Source of the DNA: Arthrinium phaeospermum
Taxonomy: Eukaryota; Ascomycota; Sordariomycetes; Amphisphaeriales; Apiosporaceae
Length of the DNA stretch: 64,000 nucleotides
Assembly (NCBI GenBank): GCA_006503535.1
Contig: QYRS01000005.1
Location: 3,162,001-3,226,000, forward strand
Direction of reading: 5' to 3'
Shown: positions 11,718-23,440 of the stretch, piece by piece
How positions within the stretch are numbered: position 1 is the stretch's first letter
Layout of the letters: each line of letters begins with the position of its first letter
Made by a program: the position numbers and the translations under genes
Notes under the pieces: generated by a model
The model's input: the letters and a program-made list of their open reading frames with translations, nothing else
Told to the model about the DNA's origin: nothing
The model's database searches: none

Positions 11718-12170
11718 GCCGATGACGAAGAGCAAAGGGACGAGAAACATCATGCCCAGGAGGAACACGTTACGTCGACTGAAATGGTCTACTATGAACC
11801 AACCTGCTCAGGAGGTGCCCAAGAAAGCCGCACGCGGCAAAGCCTACCCCCCAAGTCGAAGCTACCCGACGGATCGAGGCCCGCGAGCTGGAAGAAATAG
11901 GTCAGGTATCCGAGGATGGAGACGATGCTCACGTAAAATGAGTCCCTCCGACCAACCCACTCCGCGAGCCAGGAGCACAGGAAGCACCCGAAGAACTGAC
12001 CCACGCTGCTGACAGCGTTCAGAGAAGGCCATCTGCCGGCGGACAGGGAGGACGGCTTTCCCTTCGAATATGTAACCGAAATCGCGTCGCAAAAATGCGG
12101 CGCCGTTGACCTGGACGCCAACCCCCTTTTTACCATCAGTCCTCTGATACTTTTGGTTTCTAGCATGCTC

Positions 12171-12969
12171 TAAAGACCCAACAGCAGACTTTTGATCCAC
12201 ACCGGTCTTGGGTGATCACGGAGTACATCACGGAGAATTGAGCCGCGTTCGCAGTATGGGATTGGCCTTGATTTGGTTTTTGTCGATGTCGACTCGTCCC
12301 ACATGGGCAACGTGAGGCACCTCAGTTTCGCTCTTGACTTCCATTATGTCAACTGAAAGTTGTGGTAGATCGTCATAGTCAAGATAGCGTTTTTGGTGCG
12401 TCTCAAATGCTGCTCATGGCCGAGTGGAGTTGCATGCACATCGACCCTCACCCCATGGGGTCTCGGGGTTTTGTAGGTCCATCCCCCCGCAGTATGACCC
12501 GATCATCGAGCTGTCGGCATGTGAAGCGGATATACAGACATATGTCTTGCTTCTCCAAGTATGTATTTGGCTCATGTCAGTAGATTAGTGGTGAGACATC
12601 GACCAACAGGTTCCAGATGCAACGTTGGTTCCCAGTCGTGCCAAGCCTTCCCGAGCCAATGAGTACGAGACCTGCGTGGGAAACTCCGCAGCGGATACCG
12701 GTCCACACCGGCGCACCCAACCAGAAGGCCGTGTTGCATCACCATGGAGACCGCTCGTCACCTGTTGATCACCCCAGCTTCTCCGGAAAGCCGGGGAAGC
12801 TGGGGAGAACCACCGGACTCTACACGTGAGCGAGATTCCCCGAGTCCTTCTCTTAACGCTGGGTCGCCACCCGCTGGACCTTGCCCTGACATCCGTCCCC
12901 CGGATCATCGTTGAGATTGCAATTGTTCTTGGAACCCCAGGCTGCTACCGAACCCACCTAGACGATAGC
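12171..12969. other. intergenic region between pseudogene and regulator
   Basis: Divergent intergenic stretch. Short open frames on both strands have no recognisable motif; it probably includes the regulator's promoter. Confidence 0.4.
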
Positions 12970-14965
12970 ATGACAGACACCAGTGACAGGCCGCGAAAGC
13001 GCCCGGCAGCCAGGGGAAACGCATTCTACCCCCGCAAGCGAGCCAATACAGCGTAAGTAGATGCACCCTGTTTCCCAAGATATGCGCCCGGGGTAATGGG
13101 TGAATGCTTGTGCTCACCAACGATAACCCATATAGATGCCAAGTCTGCCGCGCGCGCAAAACCAAATGCGACAACGCGAAGCCAAGCTGCTCCTACTGTC
13201 TCAGCGTTGGGGCGACCTGCATCCAATCCCCGTTCGACTTGTCTAGCTTCGACCCGGCTAGCCTAAGAATCCTGGAGCGCCTGGACGAACTGGAGCATCT
13301 GCTTAGAGAGAGGCCTGACGCGACAGAGCCACCTGATGTATTGAGACACCACCCGGCACCAACAAAACCCCACACTCTTAGCGATAACCCGGGTGAACAC
13401 TTACACCTGCACCATCTCATGCAGAGCCATGAAGCAACAGCGTCGGCACCTTCGGTTTGTATCCCCCACTGAGAAGTGTGCTTCCTGAGCGTCTTGAGCA
13501 CATCCTTGAGTGGACCTCGACCTCGGAGTTTTACGGGCTGTCTCGCCCCGAAACGATTTCATCCGTCGACCTCTGTCACTCTTCGCCAGGCAGCGGCACA
13601 GCCATCGGATCACTAGTAGGGCTAGCTGAGCTGGAGCCGCACGGTATCAACGAGCTACTGGACCGGTTCTTCATGCACGTGCACTGCAAGAACCCCATCC
13701 TCGACGAGACGGAGACGCGGAGGCTTGTAAGGGCGGCGTTTATGGAGGGTCTGGACTGGTCGCCCGTATCCTGTCTTGCCATGCTTGCTTGCGCGCTGGG
13801 CTCGATTTCCACGCCCTCGGGTCCCAGCCACGACGTGGCACCACACACCAAGGCTTACCGAGATGCGGAGACCTTCTTCTACGCGGCCCAGAAGCGCATG
13901 GGCCCCCTGCTTCTGCAGCCGTCCATCATAGGGACCCAGTGCCTATTCCTATCGGGAGTATACCTTATGTGCGTGTTCCGACCGACCCATGCCTGGCGCT
14001 ATTTCTCAAATGCTCTGGCCGCCTGCCAAGACTTCCCCTTTCTCACCAAAGCTACTCCGGCACAGGTTAATACCGCCAGCCCTGGTACTGACATTTCCGC
14101 CGACGACGTACTCGAGCAGGCCGTATACTGGTCCGCGTGGAAGTCGGAACGGGAGGTCCGGCAAGAGCTTGCCTTGGCCGACTTTCCCACTGACTCTGGC
14201 ACGCACTACCCTACCTTCTTCCCCACCCCGCCGCCGCCGACTGTGGGGACGCCGGATGGGTTCACCGACCCGGTCGATCTGCGTGCCCGGGGATCATGGC
14301 TGTTTTACCTCGCGGAGATCTCGTTGCGGAGGCTGAACAGTCGGCTCTGCAGCGAGATTAGGACTCTGCACGACCGCTGCACCACAAATACAGTCTCTGC
14401 CAACTCCGACACGAGTCATTTCTTACAGGCACTGGCGGGAATGATCCCCGAGTATGAGAACCAAGCCCGGCAGTGGGCGGACAGCCTCCCGACAGAGCTT
14501 ACCATCAGTCAGGACGCTACCCAGATCAAACGACAAGAAGAAGAGCACATCTGCCGATCCGTACTAAGGGGCCACTTATACGACCTCTGGGAGCTCATCT
14601 ACTGGCCCTTCGTGATGGCCACCATCGAACTTCTCGCCGCGGGCCGGCCGCTGCACGAGCACCCCCCTTTTGTCCGGGACATCTGCCATCGTGGGCTCAA
14701 GGCGCACGTCCGGAGGCTGCACATCAACCAGCCCGTCTTCCTGCACAGACACCACGGGACCTGGTTCATGATGCGGTGCTGCGCGCGCAGCTCGCTGGTG
14801 CTGGCGATTGCGGCGAGCTATGGGACGCATATGCCGTCGGGGTGGAGGGAGGCGGTGCAGATGGCGTTGGAGATGCTGGGGTACTGGGCTGCGGAGGTAC
14901 GCGGGGCGGAGGCGTGGAAAGAGGCTATTGAGATGCAACTCTCCAAAGCTGCGCTAAGGGCATAG
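12970..14965 (+). CDS. Zn2Cys6 fungal transcription factor
   Basis: The best model has three exons, 12970-13052, 13136-13454 and 13499-14965, giving 622 residues. The first junction creates ANTACQVCRARKTKCDNAKP and the full Zn2Cys6 cluster (CX2C X6 C X6 C X2C X6 C) at residues about 29-56. A basic N-terminal patch (RPRKRPAARG) precedes it. A heptad-like segment (LRILERLDELEHLLRERP) follows and could dimerise. The C-terminal 480 residues resemble the fungal-specific TF domain: helical, with a HCKNPILDE-like opening. Such proteins bind CGG-containing promoter sites in the nucleus. The second junction requires a 44-nt intron with a weak GTTTGT donor; if that is not real, the gene is frameshifted. 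It lies next to a dead sugar-porter gene. Confidence 0.8.
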
Positions 14966-15050
14966 TCAGTTTAGTTTGTAAAGACTCGATGTTTTCAGGA
15001 ACTACGGGAATATGCCTGCTCCCAACGTCAAAACGTAATGATATTGGACG

Positions 15051-18000
15051 CTAAACCCCCACACCTAGCCCACGGCGTTCCAGCAGCCATCTCAATGCTG
15101 ATCCTTCGTCTCCAACAGCCATCTCCATGGATCGAAAAACATGCCTGCGGATATCTTGCAGAACATGCTCCAAATCGTTTGTGAATATTGGAGCAACTAG
15201 AGAGTCGACCGATTTGGTGGGGTCCGTTCGTTCGCTTAGTGGTTGCGGGATATAGGCCTCTACCACCTTCCACCAGATATCCCAGAGCTCGTCGAAGTTA
15301 TTGAAATAGGTCATTGTAAGCTCTTGGTAGATGGACATGATGCCCTGTAGCTTTGCACCAAGAAGCTCATTTTCCGCACGGGCTCTTTGATCTTCCGGTT
15401 CAAGATTGGAGACACGCTTCATCGCCATTTCAGCAGATTCCACGTTTTCCAGCCTATTGTATCTGAGAAGATCACAGCATGTATGTCGCAGAGCAAGGCG
15501 GTCAAACATTTCCACCCTGCAGAGATCGGTGAAGTTATCCGCTTCAGCAAGCATTTCCGGACAATGACGGTGCCACTTGTCAAACACTTCCTCTTTCTCG
15601 GTAAAAGTCGTACCGTAGGGATTTAAGCCTCTCAAGAGTGCTTGGATGGGCGAGCAACCATTGGGCGAACAGAAGCATCGGCACGAGTCCCTATGTACGA
15701 CCCCAAGGAGGGAGCAAGCCTTTTCCAAGACCATCGATAGTAGTCCATAATGACCAGTCCTTCCCCGGCTGAAATTGTGTCCCATCCTGGACGCAAGTAC
15801 ATGGACAAACGTGGCGTTATTCATTCGGCTGAAAACCATCGTTTTGGCTCCATGGTTGAGAAACCAGAGAAGCAATTCGAAGAATTCGAAGAATCGCTTT
15901 TCAGTGGGTACGCCATACCGAACAGTGCACCTTGACAGCGGCGTCCTGCCCAGGTCGTCGACTTCATCGATCTCGCGAAACCCGGACGTCCAAAGCATTT
16001 CGGCGATGTCAACAGTCATATTCTCGTCATAATAGATGGTTCCTGCAGTTCCCGGCCAAAGCTTCATTTCGAGAGCCACCCTTCTCACTCTTAGTTCGGA
16101 GTAGGTCTTGAGCGCAGCTGAATCGATGAGATGGCCATTGAAGTGACCATCATTCCATCCGAAGTCCATGAGTTGTGATTTCGAGAAATGATTCTTGGCT
16201 AACTCCATCAGCCTCAGCCGTGCTGCCGCGCATGTTTCGCATACTAGCCGCAGAGAAGCCTCGGGCGTTAGGGGATCACTTAGCAAACAGCTTAAAACTG
16301 AGCTTGACCAGGACCATGATTCATTGGTCCAAAGAGCCGAGGAAGATTTCTCCTTGGTAGCATATAGCAGAGCGTTGGGTTTGAAGAGAAACTGATCAGT
16401 GGCTAGAAGCAGCTTCGAGAATCTGACATTGCCTTCTCGAACAGCACATTCAGTAGCTTGTAATGTATTTGCGCCTTCCCTTAATAGTAGGTCAAAACCT
16501 TCGGCCCAACCTATGGCGAGCGCCAGGGGCGAGACGATATCGTTTGGGTCATCGATTTTGGCACCACTCTGGATGAGGCGCTCCAGCTGGTACTTGTCTC
16601 TGGCAATAGCAGCCAGACAAATCTGCGAACAACCATACTCTGTGAATAATGTTAGAAAACATTGTTTGAAATATACAACTGTGGCTGCTCACCAATTGCG
16701 AGGTCAGGGGTAGCCTTGAAAAATGGCCGTGCTAGCTTAAAGTCTATCTGAATTTTAGTGATAGGAAGGGACGGAACATTCCACTTTGCAAATAGCTGAA
16801 GAAAGGGTGTGTGTTTATCCGGATCGTAAGAATCATGATCTGGTATGATGTATGAGAGGGCTGTGTGATAAACATTGCCACTAAGGTAATAAGCACTTGT
16901 CAACGTTTAATCAGTAAACTCCTTTTATGATATTATGTCAATAAATTTTAGACTTACCGGTGATGCCAGGCCCCAAAGACGTTGGTATTTTGTCTGGTGC
17001 TGATTATCATTTGTCCACGTTAGACCGCTTAGCACTCTGAGAGCAATGCAGCCACTCACTCGGACAATACCACTGCATCCGTTGGCGTACCACCGGCAAC
17101 TAGAAGCTCGATGATGGGGTCCAATAGATCAACAACCTCTTCTTGTGCAGCCCAAACGAACCCCATGAGATGAGCTAGGGCCTGCAGTGTACTGATAAGT
17201 CTCAAACTCAGCAAATGACATGAGGATCAGAGTATAGACTTACGAAAAGGAGCGTCTTCCCTTGTGCTGTCTCGACTCCTTCCCAGTCGCGAGATACACT
17301 GAAATCATCTGCGAGATCATGATGTAGTTGTAGCAGGACTTCTCTACATTCCTGAATCTCTTGAATTGCTAGCACATCATTAACAATTCGGAAAGAAGCA
17401 TTGTGGGGGGTGAGGGCGGCTGGTGGGGTAAGGTGCCGAATTTGGCAAATAGCTTGTATCGCATGGTCTATGCGACTGAATCCAGGCACGTTCTTTTCAT
17501 GGTCACCAAAGACCCTGGTGCACGTCATACGACGCAAGAAAGAACTAGCCCCGGTGACAATGCATCTCATGAGAGACGCTGCCCAGGTCCGACCGCACTG
17601 GCTGGTCAAGACAAACCCAAACCATTCCTTTGTTCTGGTCTGCTTAATCCCGGTGTAGTGTCGGCATCCAGGCCGATGAGCGCCTAGCGTGCGCTTAATA
17701 ATGACTACCGGGCCAAGAACCCAGTATATCTGGTTGAATGGGACACGCTGACAGGGACAAACTCCTGAGCTCCGCGGTCTAAACGGAACGCGCACAACAG
17801 TTGCTTGAGGTGTGTTTTCCGAACCACGTTCCGCTAGCTGGGACATCTGTGTGACAATCACATGATCAGCTATATGATATTGGAGTCGGTAGCATGTCTG
17901 TAGATGTGGATAACTCTTCAGAGCAAGGGTAGGGGAGACACGGGCATGCGTAATACCTGATTTACAATAGCCCCAGAGGCGTAAGGGACATCGGTGGTGT

Positions 18001-18827
18001 GAAGCCCCTCGGGTGCGGTCCTCGAGTTGATAAGATTTATCAACTCTGTCTGATGAGATCGCATCAACCTTTCCATGGTTTGCAGTGATGATCCCGTGGA
18101 AGCAAATCCGGTTTCTAGATTCCTGTTTATGCCATCGTGCCCTCGATTGACCAGCTCAATCGAAGAATCAAGACTGGCCGTAGCAGCGCTTTGATCCGCA
18201 CCAGTTCTCGCTTGATCTTGTTTCAAGAGAAAAAGATCGTTTTGAATCTGGTGGGCGCTGATCTGAATGTCGGAAAGGCTGTTCACTGTCATGCTGCTAT
18301 CATGCGGAACGCGTATAAACTTTTAGCATAATTCGACCATGAATACAGTTTTATGTCACTAACCTGTGCTCCAAAGATATCATCCAGGTCTGCTGGGCGA
18401 AGAGAGATCGGACATGGCCTGTTATCCTGTGCAGTTCGTCAAGGTGTGCTGATATATTGTCCTTCCTCACTACCGCCTTGGTGGCTTTGGCCCAAGCTTC
18501 TACTCTAGTATCGGAGCTTGAGACCTGGAGTTTGGACAGGATCTTCTCAAGTGAGTCCAGGGTCTCCCCAGCCCTCTTGAGCAGATCCTGGAGGCGAGCT
18601 ACATCTTCGCTCCGGACAGTCGCACTGATTGTTGCCGAATGTATCGACAACGTGTCTTGGCAAGAGCTGCACAGGTTACGGAAGTCGTCGAGGCATTGCG
18701 ATTTGCGACGGATCTCATCTGGTGCATCTTGCAGTTGCTTGAACAATTTGTAGCCACGTACGCCGGCCTTGCCAAATAGGTCCACGATCTGGAGACCAGC
18801 TGCAGTAGCCCCAAGGAACTCAGTCAT
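15051..18827 (-). CDS. large ankyrin-type protein with STAND-like N-terminal domain
   Basis: Seven exons on the minus strand: 18827-18364, 18293-17957, 17846-17244, 17181-17060, 16999-16958, 16880-16693 and 16639-15051. All join in frame to 1,114 residues. The ATG at 18827 begins MTEFLGATAAGLQIVDL, the opening typical of the helical fungal N-terminal domain found ahead of STAND/NLR and ankyrin proteins. Exon 3 holds a basic linker region rich in Cys and Arg. Exons 4-7 carry degenerate ankyrin-like helices (LLDPIIELLVAGGTPTD, VFGAWHHRGNVYHTALS, LERLIQSGAKIDDPND). The C-terminal 400 residues are helical with no recognised fold. No signal peptide or membrane helix. It is probably an intracellular recognition or scaffold protein. 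One exon is only 42 nt, so exact boundaries deserve checking. Confidence 0.75.
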
Positions 18828-19880
18828 TTGGATCACAAGAGTAACTATTCTCTCACGGACCAGACTAAAGATTGAAGGGGTTTGGCTTGCTGATGGGTTG
18901 AGTGCTTCTGGAGTAGGTCAAAAGGTTTCGGGAAAGTCCTTGTCTCTGTCTTTGCTTCCTTACTTACTTGCTTCTTCGCATCCTAAAGCGGGGTAGATCA
19001 CGTTGGGCTGCCATGTCTGCCTACCCAGTAACCTGTGCGGTGTCACAAGACGCCACCACTGCTTCCGGTAGGCTACAAGTACGCTGGTCGCCCGGCTTGA
19101 GGGAGAGGAGACAAGAATGAAAGCTGCAGCTAGGGGCTCAGCCCCAACCTAAGGGCAGGACATCATGCAAAGTAATCCAATGAGAACTGGCGGTCGACCA
19201 AGATCACATTGGGCACGCCGAGCCGTGCTGCAGGACTGAACCAAGGCATACCGCAGGCAGATTCGTGAGCCCATCAATCGACATTGACGTATAAGTATCC
19301 AGGGTTATGAACCCTTCGTATCCTGATTTGGAAAAGCGTCATCTAGGATTCATGCATCTGATGTGGTACTGCGGCAAATAAAACACTTTGCTAGAAGAGA
19401 GCTGGAGCCAGGGATTTCGCAAATTGCAGATATCGACAACAAAAACAGACCAAGGACAAACACCAGCGTAGATGGTATTGATACTTGTGATTAGCGATAT
19501 GCCACTGAATACGTACAGAAAGCAGAAACCAAGCTCAATGTCAGAATCACATTGAGAAAGCCGAACAACTGACCTACAATAAGCTTTACATCAGCAATCA
19601 ATCGGAGCAGCGATGTCACTGGCGTCCACGGCTGACGCTGTCGCGGATGTTCCAGCACCGCTGATAGCACCATTAGGTGGGGTCGCCATGCCAAGACTAC
19701 CCCGCCAAGGCGACGCGACATGCCGCTCCGGGGGTCACTACCACTGCTGTTCAGGGGCCTGGGTACCTAAGGTTATGTTTTTCGCGTCGCGCTGTGCATA
19801 ACTCAATCGTCGCCCCAACCCATTTCACCCATCGTTTTCATCAGCGGCCAGCATCGCAACACCCGGTTGGTAGTTACAAG
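18828..19880. other. intergenic region
   Basis: Divergent region between two genes. The frame upstream of 19881 is open from 19677 but has no ATG before 19881 in a context better than the one chosen. Nothing else is recognised. Confidence 0.4.
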
Positions 19881-21485
19881 ATGGATGCGCTATCCCCGGA
19901 AACGAAGGCGCGGCTGCAGCACGTGGCCGACCTGATGCTGGCCATCTACCAGACCCGGGCGGAGATGCGCTTCATCGCCGCCGCCGCCATCAAACCGGGC
20001 CCGCATGACATCGCCCACCTCCTCCCGCTCTACGCGTCGCTGCAGCTGGACCCGACCGTCGTCTACCTCTACAGCCTCCTCCCGTACGTCGACGAGGCCG
20101 AGGCGGGGCAGAGCGAGTTCTACATGGGCGGGACCTGGTTCAATCACCTCGACAGACGCGAGGTCGAGGACGGTCGCGACCCGTTCCTGCTGGGCCCCGA
20201 GGGCGACGACTACGAGGACCCCAACGGGCCCTACATGCGGCCCTGGTTCACGCCCCTCTCGGTCGCGCAGGCGGACGGCCAGTGCCTCGTCTACGACGCC
20301 CGGGGCGACCGGCTCTGGATGCTCGACAACGAGACCCGGCACAACGAAGACCCGGGGCTCCGCGGCGCCAGAAGTGCACCGCGGGAACTAGTAATAGGGC
20401 AATGGCCCAACGGCGCCGAGGTCAAGGTCCTCCTGACCGACATCGACCGCGAGCCCGCCCGCGGCGCCGCCGAGGCGCTGCGCGACATCAACAAGTGGTT
20501 CCGGACCCACCGCGTCCCCCGCGTCGACGACGAAGACGAAATCGCCCAGGAAAGCTCCGAATGGTCCGACGACCGCGACCTGCACGACATGACCCTGGCG
20601 GAGCTCTACGCCCGCCACGGCTGGCCCGACCGCTTCGACGGCGAGGCCTTCGACGTCGGGCTGCTGCGGCGCTGGGCCGTCGGGCGCGTGCAGCACGACG
20701 ATGCCGAGCTGGCCCGGAGGCTGGAGGGGGCCCAGGAGGGCGTGGACTGGTCCCGACAGAGGGTCGAGCTGTACGGGAAGCTGGCCGCCGCGTCCAAGAG
20801 CGCCAAGGGCAAGTGGGACGCCAAGTACGATGCCCTGCGGGCCGCCCAAGATCTGCGGTTTGGGCTGAAGGAGGCGAAACTGGCCGAAGACGACATGAGC
20901 AGGGACAAGATAGGCACAGGCGGCAGCTATAGTCTGCAGGCAAAGGAGTGCCGCATGCTGCAGCACCGTCTGCAGTGCCGGCGAGACGCACTTGGGACGA
21001 TCGAGGTGATGAACCTGAGGGAGTCACCCCGAGTTCGGGCCGAGGCGCGTCAAATGGAAACGGAAGTCACGAGTCTCGTCAAGGCCATCGAAGACGTCAA
21101 AGCGGACCTGGGACGCTTGTTCCCAGGCATGGCGATCGACCTGGACATCCCGCAGGAGAAGCCGGCTGTCCGGGCGGCCGAGCGGGATCGGGCTTGGGCT
21201 GAGATCCTCATCGAGTCCATGGAGTCGAAAATCGCTGCCTATCAAGAATTGGACGCCACGATTCCCCGGCTGCAGAGAGATCTCAGACGAAAGATCAAGG
21301 ATGAGGTCAGTAAGGCGAAGACCCACCTCGAGACGGCACGGGATGAGAACGAGAGATTGGCATATCGCATTTACCTGTTGATGCGACCGGCTGAAGGGGT
21401 CAGGCTCAGCAAGTCATATCTCATGAGCAAGCTGGGCAATGCGGAAAAGTACGCCTCGTTACTTTCGAAGGTCGACTTATACTAA
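19881..21485 (+). CDS. GC-rich hypothetical protein with C-terminal coiled coil
   Basis: Single exon, 534 residues, from ATG in TACAAGATGG context. The N-terminal half contains YLYSLLPYVDEAEAG and FYMGGTWFNHL followed by DPNGPYMRPWFTPLS, a globular, acidic, tryptophan-containing region. The middle is strongly acidic (DDEDEIAQESSEWSDD). The C-terminal 230 residues are charged heptads with few Pro or Gly, a long coiled coil. There is no signal peptide or membrane helix. Codon use is extremely GC-rich, which is why all other frames are also open here. I recognise the pattern only as a fungal family of unknown role; a cytoplasmic or nuclear scaffold is an inference. Confidence 0.65.
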   Translation: MDALSPETKARLQHVADLMLAIYQTRAEMRFIAAAAIKPGPHDIAHLLPLYASLQLDPTVVYLYSLLPYVDEAEAGQSEFYMGGTWFNHLDRREVEDGRDPFLLGPEGDDYEDPNGPYMRPWFTPLSVAQADGQCLVYDARGDRLWMLDNETRHNEDPGLRGARSAPRELVIGQWPNGAEVKVLLTDIDREPARGAAEALRDINKWFRTHRVPRVDDEDEIAQESSEWSDDRDLHDMTLAELYARHGWPDRFDGEAFDVGLLRRWAVGRVQHDDAELARRLEGAQEGVDWSRQRVELYGKLAAASKSAKGKWDAKYDALRAAQDLRFGLKEAKLAEDDMSRDKIGTGGSYSLQAKECRMLQHRLQCRRDALGTIEVMNLRESPRVRAEARQMETEVTSLVKAIEDVKADLGRLFPGMAIDLDIPQEKPAVRAAERDRAWAEILIESMESKIAAYQELDATIPRLQRDLRRKIKDEVSKAKTHLETARDENERLAYRIYLLMRPAEGVRLSKSYLMSKLGNAEKYASLLSKVDLY

Positions 21486-21590
21486 AGGAATTAGGTAAAT
21501 CGATGCTGCCATAGAATGATAACCTTGAACTGCTTCCACGTCCCATTGGTCCCTAGCTTACGGCGAACTGTTATTACAAGTGGCATCTCT

Positions 21591-23440
21591 TCAGAGCGCG
21601 GAAGCTTGCACGCCCCCATTGTCTGTTTTCCGCACGTAACACGCCGGCATGTGTGCGGTCAAGCCGAAGTACGCCTGATACTCCATCTGTTGCCCCGGCT
21701 CCACCTGGCGGAACTCGTAGCTGCGTATCAGCGTCGCGCAGATCTTGGAGAGCTCGATCCGTCCCAGGTTCTGGCCAGGACACGACTCGTAGCCCATACT
21801 GAACGGGATGAAGTGCTTTTCGAGCCGAGCCACGTCGTCTCCGAACCAACGGTCTGGGTTGAACTCTCTCGCGTCCTCGCCCCTGTTTGTAGCAAAGTAG
21901 GTGGAATCTAGTCAGTCCATAGCTCTCTCGGATAGTGGTATCCCGTCTACATGATGGAGGGAAAAAGAACCTCGACTTACCATATCTCTTTCGAAAGATG
22001 TATGACCCATGGGTGAATAGAGAGGGTCGTGCCCTCGGGGAACGTCTGTTCTCCGATGGTGATGCCCCCTTTGGGAGCTAAACGCGGGAACCCCACTACC
22101 GGATACGATAAGTCAGTAGTCCAAACAGCATGGCAAGCCGGTTCGACTCACTCGTTACCGGCCCAAACACCCGCAGCGTCTCCTTAATACAAGCCTGCAA
22201 GAACCTCAACCCCTGCGCATCCGCATACGAGATGACCCGGTGGTCCTCGAGCCCCGCCGCCGCAATTTCGGACTGCACACGCTTACAAATATCCGGACGC
22301 CGCATGAGGTAGTACACGAACGCCTGGATGGTGGCGGCCACGGTGTCGGTGGCGGCCGAGATGGCGTTGAAGGCGGCCGAGTCGATCTCGTGGCGCCGCA
22401 TGCGGCCGCCCGGGCTCTCGGCCAGCGCGCGGAACCAGTGCGCCGAGACGTCGTAGCGGCCGTCGGGGTTCTGCTGGCGGTCCGCGAGGGCCTGCTTGGC
22501 TACGTTGAGGATGTGGCCCCAGGGGACGCTGCGACAGGTTAGTGAACGTCAATACAAAACCAAAATTGGGTGATAACCAAAAACAAAAAATAGCACGGGG
22601 AAACTCACAGGTTGAGCCAGGTGACGACGGGGTTCGCCACGAGCAGGACGTGCACCCAGCGGAAGAAACCCATGACCGACACGTAGGCGATCTGGACCTC
22701 GGCGTTGGCGAGCGAGCCGGCGATGTCGGCGCCCTTCTTCAGGAAGCCGAAGGGGCGGGAGAAGAGGACGTCTCCGACGATGTCGTTGGTGGCGAAGCGG
22801 AGGTAGTCGCCCAGCTTGATGGGGTCGCCGCTCTCGGCGAAGCGGTCCAGCCAGTCCAGGAGAAGAGCAATGTCGGCGTCGATGGCCTGTTCGCCTTGCA
22901 GGAGGTTGGTCATGGTGTAGCCTGGCGCGATGTGTCTGGTGAGCTCCATCTTTCTCTTTGGGTTGGTTTCGGCGAAGGTGTTGGTGAACCTTCCGTCCTG
23001 TAATGACTTATCAGCAATTATCAAGGTGATGCGGGCAGTTAGCCGTGATACACTACCTAGGTAAAAGGACGTACAGGGAACTTGGCGATCTTGTACCACT
23101 CCGCCTTATGAAGCGATGCCAGCAGAATCTTCTTGGGCCCATCCGGATGGCCGACGCTGACTTCGTTGGGGGCGATGCGTACGAAATGGCCTAGATCACC
23201 GATCAGTCAATCTTTTGGAAGTATGAGGGCCTGAGCGTACATACCATATCGATCATGAGCAGCTACGATGTCCAAGTTGATCTTCCCTTTGAGCAATCGT
23301 CGCACATACCAGAAGCGTGTGACGGCGGCGAAGCCCGGGCCGGGTATGTGTCGCAGCGGGGACAGATAGACGCGGTATAAGATCACGAAAGTGCCTAGAG
23401 CGAGGAGGCCCCCGAGGGCCGTTGTGATGATTGCGGCCAT
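21591..23440 (-). CDS. cytochrome P450 monooxygenase (pisatin-demethylase-like)
   Basis: Six exons: 23440-23245, 23190-23075, 22997-22609, 22528-22152, 22095-21981 and 21882-21591, giving 494 residues. An N-terminal membrane anchor (LGGLLALGTFVILYRVYL) and a proline hinge (HIPGPG) place it on the ER membrane facing the cytosol. The I-helix oxygen-binding motif is SAATDTV, the K-helix ExxR is KETLR, and the PERF-like segment is FNPDRWF. The heme loop reads FSMGYESCPGQ with its Cys ligand. The VRIAPNEVSV segment is typical of fungal P450s near the pisatin-demethylase group. The heme-loop position usually filled by Arg or His is Glu. The substrate is unknown; no biosynthetic backbone gene is adjacent. 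Confidence 0.9.

Larger units (their letters stand above)
10895..12170 (-). pseudogene. decayed MFS sugar-porter gene, interrupted by a retroposon
   Basis: Fragments of a sugar/H+ symporter-type MFS transporter lie in correct order on the minus strand but in different frames. About 12090-11950 encodes VGQFFGCFLCSWLAEWVGRR, the helix 2 to loop 2-3 signature. About 11795-11720 encodes RNVFLLGMMFLVPLLFVIG, resembling helices 8-9. About 11080-11020 encodes GETSSTQLRAPTMA, the loop after helix 10. About 10990-10910 encodes FYIPERKGRSFDEIDRML, the conserved C-terminal end. The central helices (about 4-7) are missing, several frameshifts and stops are present, and the 11437-11702 element sits between two fragments. 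Family members import maltose, glucose and related sugars; this copy cannot make a working transporter. It lies upstream of, and divergent from, the Zn2Cys6 regulator gene, which may once have controlled it. Confidence 0.8.

Noticed and set aside
20282..20966. Long open frames overlapping the coiled-coil gene on both strands
   Set aside because: Shadows caused by very high GC and Arg/Pro/Ala-rich translation in the other frames.
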